A DNA stretch of 64,000 nt from Nymphaea colorata (taxonomy: Eukaryota > Streptophyta > Magnoliopsida > Nymphaeales > Nymphaeaceae). The first letter of the stretch is position 1; every line of letters begins with the position of its first letter. The DNA is taken from assembly GCF_008831285.2 (NCBI RefSeq), contig NC_045141.1, positions 17,842,106 to 17,906,105 on the forward strand, written 5' to 3'. The notes beneath the pieces are model-generated. The model worked only from the letters and a program-made list of their open reading frames with translations, was not told the DNA's origin and made no database searches. The translations under genes were made by a program, and so were the position numbers. Below are positions 25,601-36,200 of this stretch, piece by piece.

Positions 25601-28600
25601 TATATGTTTGTGGAAACGCAGAGGCAGAGTCTGAACATTTTTTTATTACGGTGGGTCAATACTGTTTCCAGAAATTTTATAGGGGCTATAAGTAATTTTT
25701 TGAAACAGTTTAGCTGCAAAATTACATTTTCTAAAAGTTCAGAGGAGTTAGAATCCTGGCCTCTTTCTCGTTCCGTGTATGTGAGTAGAAGTTCTTCATT
25801 TAAAGAAACTTATGAGCCAACAATAAAATCATGTTATTATGTAAATAGGATTTTATAAGGGTTTAAAATGAGCAGTTTGAACTATTTAAGCTTATACAGG
25901 TATACAAGTTCCTAAAGGTATTTCAAGATCTTCAATACAAGGCTATTCTTGGGTCCTTCCCCACACATAGGTTGTGTTTCACTCCTAAAGTCTACCAGCA
26001 TAGGTTGGCTAACAAGGGCTTATTTGAGCTAATTGCCCATTGTTCATAGAAAGGGAAAAAGAAAATAAAAATCTTAAGATTTTATTTTTTATTTTTTCTA
26101 TTTAAGATTTTATTTTTTCTATTTTTCCCATTTATGTAAGGATTGATGCTTGATCAATTGTTTAAAAGCTTATCTAATTTTTCAGGGCACACTTGGTAGA
26201 CATATGCTTTGTTTGTGTGCATGTACAGATATTGTCTCATCGTATTTCCCGTACATGCATTTATATTGATTCAATATCTTATTGACATTCCCATATACTT
26301 TTTCAGGTTGAAGTAGATTTTGATGATAAAAGTAGCTGGGAGTATTTGTATAAAGAGTATTGGTTAGATGTCAAGCACAAGCTGTCTTTAACTTCTGCAG
26401 AAATAACTCATGCTAGTAATCCATACAAAGAATCTGAAGCTCCTGCCCATGATGTGGCTTCATCTGATGATGATCTTGACAATGATAACAATGATATGAA
26501 TTATAGTCCTCATAACTCCTCAGGAGACCTTGAACTGGGTAAATCAGCACCTAAGAGGCAAATGAAAAGGCGGAAAGCCAGTACTGCAGAAGAGATGATT
26601 TCAAATATGCAGCAGGATATGCCTATAGATGGGCTTTCTGAATCAAATAACTCTCAAGAATGGGCTTCAAAAGAGCTGTTGGATTTAGTTGAACACATGG
26701 GGGGTGGTAAATCTGTATTATCTCTCTTTGAAGTTCAATCTCTGCTAATGGATTATGTAACTAAGTATAAGCTTCGTGACCCTCGTAAGAAGAGTCAGAT
26801 AATTTGTGATGCAAGACTCCAAAATCTATTTGGTAGAACTCGTCTTGGCCATTTTGAAATGTTAAAACTTATTGAGTCTCACATTCTTGTCAAGGAGACC
26901 TCGTCTCTTGCCGCTGAAAATGAAGCCCAAGGAAGAATCACAGATGATGGGACTGCAGAAGTTGAAGTTGAGGGAAATGCAGCTGCGAAGACTGGGTCAG
27001 AGAAAAAACGTAAAATTAAGAGAAAACCTGAGGAGAGCACACCACCGAACAATACAAATGATTATGCAGCAATAGATGTACACAACATAAGCTTAGTTTA
27101 CTTGCGACGGAACTTGGTGGAGGATTTGCTGGATGATCTAGAGACATTCAAAGATAAAATTGTTGGCTCATTTGTGAGAATCAGGATTCCTGGTTCGGTT
27201 AACAAACAAGATATGTACAGGCTTGTCCAAGTTGTGGGTAATTTCTCTCTCATTATGGTTATTTCAAACTTTGTCTTGTTGGTTTACATAATTATGTTGT
27301 CTGCAAAAATAAAGACAGTGGATCATACTTGGTAATCTTGTTTCTACAGGTACTAGTAGAGCATCTGAAGCATATAAAACTTCCAAGAAATCGACTGATC
27401 TCATGCTGGAGGTATTAAATTTGAATAAAACGGAAACTGTGACAATTGATTCTATTTCAAATCAAGAGTTTTCTGAGGTAAATGTTCTAATTTCAGACTA
27501 CGTTTTTTTTACTGTGCTTGTGGACATTAATAATTTATTTTTTGCTTTACGTTTTATTGCTAAGTCACACGGGTGCACCAACTATGGTGGCACACCCACA
27601 CCCGCATCGGTGTGGGTGCTGGTGCTGTTGCAGCCGACATGGTGTCAAATGAGATTTGGCCGTTCTGAAAAATGTTTTGGCCGAGTTTTCATTGATATAT
27701 CGATTCAAGGTAACCTTGATAAAAAAAAAAGTTTAAATATATAGACAAATAAAATTACTTATATAACAAATAACTTATATATGTATATAATATATGTATA
27801 CATATTGTAGAAACACGAACAAGAAGAGGAAGAGAAACAACAATCACGATGTAACGTGGAAAACCCTCAACAAGAGGGAAAAAACCACGAATGAGGAGGA
27901 GCCGGTGCCCACTAGCCGCCAGACTCTCTCTCTCCTTAGTCTTTCATTCACACCTTAAGGATTAGGGTTACACGACTTAAATAATGCCCAACAAGGGCTA
28001 CAAGCTGGATCGGATCCGTTCCCGAGACCCATCTAACATACTTCAACACTCCCCTCAAGTTGGGCATACATATCAAACATGCCCAACTTGGATACATTTC
28101 TCTCAAATGAGGTCGAAGATAAAGCCTTCGTCAGAACATCAGCCGTTTGGTCTTCAGATCTCATGTAAGCAAGTACAAGTTCTTTAGCATCAATTCTCTC
28201 TCGAATGAAATGCCGGTCAATCTCAACATGCTTTGTTCTCTCATGAAGCACAGGGTTGTTGGCCAAGTTAATTGCAGACTTGTTATCGCAATACATCTTC
28301 ATTGGTTCTTCAACCTTTATACCAATATCAGTCAACAATACTTTCAGCCACAAAAGCTCAGAAACTCCCATAGCAACAGCTCTGTATTCTGCTTCAGCAC
28401 TGGAACGCGAACAAACATCTTGCCTTTTACTTCTCCACACTATGAGATTCCCTCCCAAATAAATACAATAGCCAGAGGTGGACCTCCTAGTGTCAATACA
28501 GCCTGCCCAGTCTGCATCTGAATAACCTTCAATCCCAAGAGTGTCTTGCTTGACATATAAGAGACCTTTGCCAGGATTCCTCTTTAAGTAGCACAAGATC

Positions 28601-31600
28601 CTGTCAACAGCCTTCAAGTGGGCATCCGTGGGAGCATGCATGAACTGGCTCATCACATTCACAGCAAAGGTAATATCAGGTCTAGTGAGAGTAAGATAAA
28701 TTAACTTCCCTACAAGACATTGATATCTTCTTTTTGCCTCTTCACAGAGTGGCTCCCCGTCTCTAAGACTTAGCTTATGGCCGGCATCTAGAGGAGTAGA
28801 AGCTGGTCTACACCGTAGTTTCCCAGTCTCCTTTAACAAATCTAGAGTGTACTTCCGTTGATTTAGCACAAGGCTAGTCCCAGACCTAGCAATTTCTATG
28901 CCAAGGAAGTATTTCAACTTACCAAGGTCCTTAAGATCAAACTCGATCGCCAACAGTTTCTTTAACTTCATTATTTCATCTTCATCATCACCTGTGACAA
29001 TCATATCATCAACATATACCAACAAAATAGTAACCTTTTGCTCATTTTTCTTCACAAAGAGTGTATGATCTCCATTCCCTTGATGGTATCCACATTGTCT
29101 CATGACAAGTCTGAGTCGTTCAAACCATGCTCGAGGAGATTGATTGAGCCCATATAAAGCTTTCTTTAGCTTGCAACATTTTCCAGGTTCCTCATATTCT
29201 GGAGGCATACACTTATATACTTCCTCTTCAAGGTCTCCATTGAGAAATGCGTTCTCGACATCAAGTTGGTACATCTTCCACTCCTTCATCACAGCTAAAG
29301 GGATAATGACTCTGACAGTCTTCATCTTCGCAACAGGATCAAAGGTCTCCAAATAATCAATTCCATATTTCTGACTAAACCCCTTGGCCACAAGACGAGC
29401 TTTGTATCTTTCAACACTCCCATCTGGTTTGTACTTGATGGTGTAGACCCACTTAGATCCAACCAAGTGAGCCGCCTCAGGAATCTTTACAACTTCTCAT
29501 GTCATGTTTCTTCGCAAGGCTTCCATCTCTTCTTGCATTGCATAAGTCCACTTAGGATCACTCTGAGCCTCAGCAACATTCCTGGGAATCATAGTCAAAG
29601 AAAGAGAAGATACAAAACATTTGTAGTCCTTGCTCAGTCTAGAATATGAAACAAAGTTACCAATAGGATGTTGAGTACATGACCTGACACCCTTTCGCAG
29701 GGCGATGGGAAGCTCTTGACTAGCAGCAACAGTCTGAATCTCTTCTTCAACAGGTTGCTTCTACGCACGACTTGGGTCATCCAGGGAAGGACTAATTGGA
29801 TTGGGAGTAGAATTCTCACCACCTGTCATCTCATCTGTACAAACTCTTCGCCTAGAGTAAACTTGCCCAAATAGACGATTGCACTTCTCTTCTGCCTCAG
29901 TGGAACACTCTCCATTTTTCTCCTGTTCATGCACCTCACTAGATGGACCATTTTTCTCCTGTTCATGCACCTCACTAGATGGACCAACGGAGTCACGCCT
30001 GTAGTCCAAAAAATCTGTAAACTGAATTTCCTAACTCGGAGAATACTCTTCCTGTGACATAGAGTACTCCCCCTGAAGAGGATTCTCACCAAAATAGGAA
30101 ACATGTTCAAGGAAAGTGACATCTTTGGTAACATAGGCTCGACCAGTGGAAGGGTCTCGACACTTGTACCCTTTTTGATTGGGAGAATACCCTAAAAAAA
30201 TGTCCTTAATGGATCTTGGATCAAGCTTTTTCATGTGAGGACTATGATTGTGAATAAAGCAAACACAACCAAAAACTCTGAGTGGAAGGGAGAAAGGTTC
30301 ACAACTCCCCGGTAACAAAGAGTGAGGCGTCTTCCCATTCAACACACGACTAGGCAACCGGTTTATAAGATACGCACTGGTCAGCACAGCATCCCCCCAA
30401 TACTTTTTTGGAACATGACGTTGAAAAAGAAGAGCTCGAGTCATATTCAATAACTGACGATTTTTTCGTTCAGCAACTCCATTTTGAGGAGGGGTATAAC
30501 TACAGGAAGTCTCATGAACAATTCCCTTTTTTTGAAAGAAGCTATCAACAGACTGGCACATATACTCTCGAGCATTGTCAGATCGAAATGTCTTAACAGA
30601 TGCTCCATATTGAGTTTCCACATAAGCAATGAAAGTCTCTATGACAGTAGGAACTTCACTACGGTCTTTCAGCAAGTAGACAATAGTGTTACGAGAATAA
30701 TCATCTATAAAAGTGATAAAATATTGAAAACCATGACAAGAAGGAATCCCTGCAGGCCCCCACACATCAGAATGAATCATGGCAAATACCTCATTAGACC
30801 GATGGCTAGACAAAGGGTATGAAGCCCTAACATGTTTGGCCAGATGACAGACATCACAAGACATCATAGTCATATCTAACCTGGAACATATATCAGGAAA
30901 CAACTGTCTAAGAAGGCCAAAAGGCAAGTGTCCAAGGCGCTCATGCCAACGTAGAAGCAACTGAAGGGAGTCCTCTCTATTCTTCGTGGCTTGGCTGACT
31001 GCCGTCATGAGAGCCTGAGCAGCACGCATAGGTAAACGATAGATCCCGTCAGAAGCTAGACCAATCCCAATCCTCTTTCCTGTCACCAAGTCCTGCATAA
31101 CACAACGATCAGCGGAAAATATAAGTTCGCAATTTAACTCCTTCGTGATCTTGCTAACCGACAAGAGATTCAAGGGAATATGAGGAACATGTAGAGCATT
31201 GTGGACTAAGAACTTGTTCAAAAGTGGGAGACTCTCTTTTCCAGCCACAAAGATAGATGAACCATCGGCAAGGGAAACACGATCCTTTCCTGATGAAAGC
31301 TTATACCGATGAAAGACCTTAGGTCGCCGGTCATGTGGTGAGTAGCGCCATTGTCAATGATCCACTCCCCCATACGGCAATCCGCCATCACGTCTATAGA
31401 TGAAGAAGCTACCATAATCACAGATAGTTCAACAGGAGGCACGAGCAGCGATACAACAAGAGAGGCACCGGTGACAACGAAGAGCACCAACGGGCAGTAA
31501 TATCCTTGGATAGAATCACAAGAACGAGAGAAAAAATCAAGTTCTATCTAGAAAGGAACGATAAAGAGAAAGAGGTAATATCTTCACCGGATTCCCAATC

Positions 31601-33174
31601 AACCTCAAGAGTGAACGGAATGTCGATTGGGGGAAACGATCGTCGAAGTCGCTCGACGGAAGCGGTTCCTTCTCTCTCTCGGGCTGCAATCTCCCACGGG
31701 TAGAGGTTGCGTCACGCGTTCTCCTTGCTGGAATCAAGATTCAAGAGGCAAAACCCAGCAAGTATCAAGGTATAGAAGTGAATAGGAAATCAACTTCGAG
31801 ATGAGGAAAGCCTTCACCCGTAAGACCAATTTAACCCCGGTCTTTTGTAAGGAAAGGGGGATGCGATCGCCGGAGCGCCGGCGGACGTTGAGGCAATCCT
31901 CAAGTTGCGCTCCTCTCCTCCTTTACGTCCTCTACCAAGTCACGGACCAGCCACCTCTTCTTGCACGGTGGGCGCCAAAAAACCAAGAAGATGGAATCAA
32001 AGATCAACCAAGCAATATATTGCAGGTAAGAGGCGGATGCACTTCACCGGATTTGCAAAAGACCCCTAGGAAGTGACGTGAATAGGGGGAGGCAAGCGTA
32101 GGAAGCGCCTAAGCACGCATATCTTCCTTCTTCTCCGGGAAGCAAGACGACGGCTCAAAAAGGCAGTGGCGCAAAGGACAACGGTGACGGCGACGGTCAA
32201 CAACGCAAGAGCGACGGCGCAAGAGTGGCTGCGATGGCGATGGCGCAAAGGGTGACACCGGCGGCGGCGGAAACAGCGACTGTGGTATTGGGTACAGCGG
32301 CGGCGGTGGCTGCTGCAGCGGTGGCTGCAGTGGTGGCGGTGGTAGCGGTGAGAGATATTAGGGTTGGAACTTCACAACCCCTAAAAATTTCCCAAACTCG
32401 TCGGCTCTGATACCATGTAGAAACACGAACAAGAAGAGGAAGAGAAACAACAATCACGATGTAACGTGGAAAACCCTCAACAAGAGGGAAAAAACCACGA
32501 ATGAGGAGGAGCCGGTGCCCACTAGCCGCCAGACTCTCTCTCTCCTTAGTCTTTCATTCACACCTTAAGGATTAGGGTTACACGACTTAAATAATGCCCA
32601 ACAAGGGCTACAAGCTGGATCGGATCCGGATCCGGACCCGGTCCCGAGACCCATCTAACATACTTCAACACATATATAAATATATTTATATGCTCTCGCC
32701 ACACCCGCACCCATGTGACATAGTTTTATTGTTTCTGTACAGTTCATTAGTAGGTTTGCTTCTTGTTTCCTTCAGCTGGTTAGCTGCTTTTTCCAGGATT
32801 CCGGCCATAGTGGATATTTGAATTCAAATCAATTTTGTCCTTGGCATAGCCATGGTGATCAATATCACTATCTACAATTTTTTTTGGCAAGGTTTTTCTT
32901 GGAAGTTCTTCATTTTTCTCAAGATGTGGTTTCCCTGCTTTTTCAAATCGGAAGCTCTGTTGCATCCATGTTGACAAGAGTGCTGTCACTGTCACAATGG
33001 AGCACAACTTGAAAAGTTTAGTCTCTCACACGCACACACAGAGTGTATATTGTATGTATATATATAGTTATGTGCCGGATGTTGCTGGATGTCTAAAACT
33101 TAAAAATCTTTACTAAAAAAACATCCGTCACATGAGCATTAGCGACGGTTTATGATGCAGCAGATTAGAATTCT

Positions 33175-33213
<39 letters not shown>

Positions 33214-36200
33214 TGAAACCCTCCAGCCTCTTACACATGCAGCCTGATGGATCACATACCCTGACTGCATTTTAAGTGTGTTATTGTCGAGATGTGTTCC
33301 GCTGATGGTTTGATAAAAAAGAAAAAGGGAAACAAAATTTTGCTATAACTTTCTCAATGTCAACTGTGAATTCAGGAAGAATGCAAGCGGCTGCGTCAGA
33401 GCATAAAGTATGGCTTCATTAGCCGCTTAACTGTGGTAAGGTTATCCTACTTTATGTTCTTGTTGAGATGTTATCCTATCTGTCTGTTTCTTGTTTTCCT
33501 TTTCCCCTCTTTCCTTATTATTTTTCTGTTTTCAGGGTGAGATTCAAGAGAAAGCAAAGAAGCTTCAGCATGTAAAAGTTAACGATGTAAGGAATTGACT
33601 ATGATAAATTTCCTCAATTTCTTTTAGTTCAAATATGGCTGCTCAATTTCCGCTTATTTGTTTATCATGTAGTGGTTTGAAACCGAGCTATTGAGGCTCA
33701 GTCATCTTCGTGATCGAGCTAGTGAGAAAGGCCGTCGAAAAGAATATCCTTTGGATCTTGATGTTTATGTTTGCATCTGTTTTCATTGGTTGGGACTGGA
33801 TGAGTTAAATCTAATTGTATCTAGAAAACTTGGATTTGAGATCATTTTGGCTTCAGATAGGTACAATAGAATCATCTTCCATTGAGCTGGTATGAACTTG
33901 AGAAAATATGACTCAACTGTGATGAAACATTTATGGACAAATTTCATATTTTTCAGACATATTGAGCTTTGATAGAAGATAAAATTAAACCTTATAGCAT
34001 AGAAACTTTTAATAGATATTAATTATCTCATGGTTTAGGTGGTACACTGAATCTCCTTGATACTATTCATGATTTGGCTGCGTTGGTTACTTATCTTGTC
34101 ATTTTCATTACGTTTAACCCTTCAGAGCAATTGCCTGTATACATCTTGACTCTGTTGCAATTTACGCCCTTCACTTATAGCATAGAAGAAAAGAAGAAAA
34201 CTTTTAGTACAGATATAACTCTCTCATGGTGTGGATGGTATACTGAATTTCCTTGATACCATCCATGATTTGGCTGCAGTGGTGACTTTTACCTTGTCTT
34301 TTTCATTATGTTTAACGCTTCAGAGAACTTGCCCGTATATATCTTGAGTATTCCACAACTTACGCCCTTCACTCATAGCATAAAAGAAACTTTTAACAGA
34401 TATATCTCTCTCATGGTTTGAATGGTATACTGAATCCCTCGATATGATACATGATTTGGCCACACTGGTGATTTGTCATTTTTTGTTATGTTAACACTTC
34501 AGAGCAATTGCCTGTATGTATCTTGACTGTTTGCAGCTTACAGCTTTCATGGGAATGATAGTGCAGGAAACTTTGGAACTTCGTTGGTTTTTTTGGTGCT
34601 TCTGTCCCCATAGGCATGCATACCCTGGAGCATTCTGTTTGGCAAAAGTATGGTTCGTAGAGGTGTTCCACACATTTGCAACTAAAAAATGAGCATCCAA
34701 GGGGGAAAAAAAAAGAGAAGAAAATCAAATACTTAGATGGTTGTGCTGTTCAATCTTTTCCTAGTTTGAGATTGTTTCCTTAATGACAGCGACTTTCTTG
34801 TTTGTTATGTCCTCAGTTCTTACCTGATTTTATAAACATGTAAATGATCTTTAACCTATGTTCACGCTCAGAGAATGTGTAGAGAAAATCCAGGTTCTCA
34901 GTGATCCTGATGAGCGAGCTCGGAGACTACAGGAAGTTCCTGAAGTGCATGCTGATCCAAATATGGATCCAAACTATGAGTCTGATGAAAAAGAGGATGA
35001 ACTGGAAGATCGGAAAAAAGGTATATCTGTTTGTTCTAGATTCTGATTACATGATTCATCGGTATGCTGAATGCGTTTTTCTTTATTTCTTTTGGATAGA
35101 GAACTTTTCACGACCTAGGGACACTGGATATTTTAGAAGAGCATCTGATGCAATTTCTCCTAGAAAGGTGGCTGCTGGTGATGCCTTGGAGGGTTTAAGG
35201 AAAAGTTCAAATAGCCCTTGGGAAAGAAACAAGAGCTCTTCTACATGGGGGGAACCTAGAAAAGAGAAATGCCAGAATAGCATTAATGATAATGCTGGGA
35301 GCCAAAGGAAAAGTTCATATTCTCATTATGGCGACCAAGCAAGTGAAATGACAAACAATGCTTTGTGGAATCAAACATCTGATAGCCCCCCTGGTACACT
35401 TCCTGAAAATCGACCACTACCTCAAATGGCTAGTTTGATAGCATCAACTGGTGTGAGTGAGACAGACAAGGTGTGGCACTATTGTGATCCCTCTGGGAGA
35501 ATTCAGGGGCCCTTTTCTATGGTTCAGTTGCGTAAGTGGAGTAGAACAGGGTATTTTCCTGCAGATCTTCGAATATGGAGGATGACAGAAAAGCAAGAGG
35601 GATCTATATTGCTCACTGATGCTCTGGCAGGAAAATTTCAGAAGGAACCATCCCCGATGGAACAGAAAGGAAGTTATGCAGCAGCTGCCAATTGGAGCAC
35701 AAACCAAGATTGGGGTCGGCCTGGAAATAATATCGTTATTCGGACAGACAATGGACCAAATGATGGGAATAGGAAATATATTAGTGGTAGTGCTGAAGTA
35801 ATGAGAAATGATGGGCGACAAAATCAGTCAACCGTTTGGGCGAGTTCATCCATGGAAACACTTGAGCTGAAGAAAGGACACACTGGAAGTTCCTCTCATG
35901 ATTGGGGTTCATCAAAAGTGTCGAATACCTTTTCAAGTGAACGTCTGGGACATGGCCCTGGCCCTGGGCCTTCTTTGTCATATGGAATGCCTTTCCAACA
36001 ATCTAAAGAAAGTCAGGATGGGATTTCAGCAACCTTCTCACATGCTTGGAATCCTTCAACGCCTTCAAAAGTGCAAACTGGATCTTGTAATACGAGCCAT
36101 GTTTATGGTAAGCATCTGGACAGTTCGGCAGCTTCATTACAGTCAACAGAAGGTGGTCTCAAAGTTCATATTACAAATATACCTTCGGAGGAATGGACAC

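Larger units (their letters stand above)
27806..32670 (-). mobile_element. Ty1/Copia LTR retrotransposon, antisense within NERD intron 5
   Basis: The 4,865-bp element is bounded by two long terminal repeats that begin TG and end CA. It is flanked by the 5-base duplication CATAT (27801-27805 and 32671-32675). On the minus strand the order is LTR, primer-binding site, leader, protease, integrase, reverse transcriptase, RNase H, polypurine tract, LTR. Integrase before reverse transcriptase is the Copia order. No Gag frame or CCHC knuckle is visible in the 0.9 kb where it would be expected. The pol frame is broken by at least one frameshift and three in-frame stops. It lies opposite to NERD transcription. 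Confidence 0.95.
27560..32723. mobile_element. Non-autonomous hAT-like element, split by a Copia insertion, in NERD intron 5
   Basis: The left end reads CTAAGTCACACGGGTGC, and the complement of the right end reads CTATGTCACATGGGTGC. An identical 8-base duplication TTTTATTG flanks both sides (27552-27559 and 32724-32731). Removing the Copia element and one copy of its 5-base duplication leaves about 294 bp. That is the size of a miniature element, with no room for a transposase. The 8-bp duplication fits the hAT superfamily. The ends resemble those of the element at 48866-49898. Confidence 0.8.

Noticed and set aside
28200-29466. Idea that the reverse transcriptase belongs to a virus-derived or domesticated gene
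   Set aside because: LTRs, primer-binding site, polypurine tract and target duplication show an ordinary Copia retrotransposon.
30484-30822. Plus-strand frame inside the Copia element
   Set aside because: Antisense shadow of the integrase region.
33744-33885. Continuation of the NERD exon 8 frame to a stop at 33885
   Set aside because: It reads into the AT-AC intron; the encoded residues do not match the family, while splicing restores the Plus3 sequence.
34005-34550. Possible CRISPR-like or regulatory array of regular repeats
   Set aside because: Only three long, diverged tandem units inside a plant intron; no short repeat-spacer pattern.
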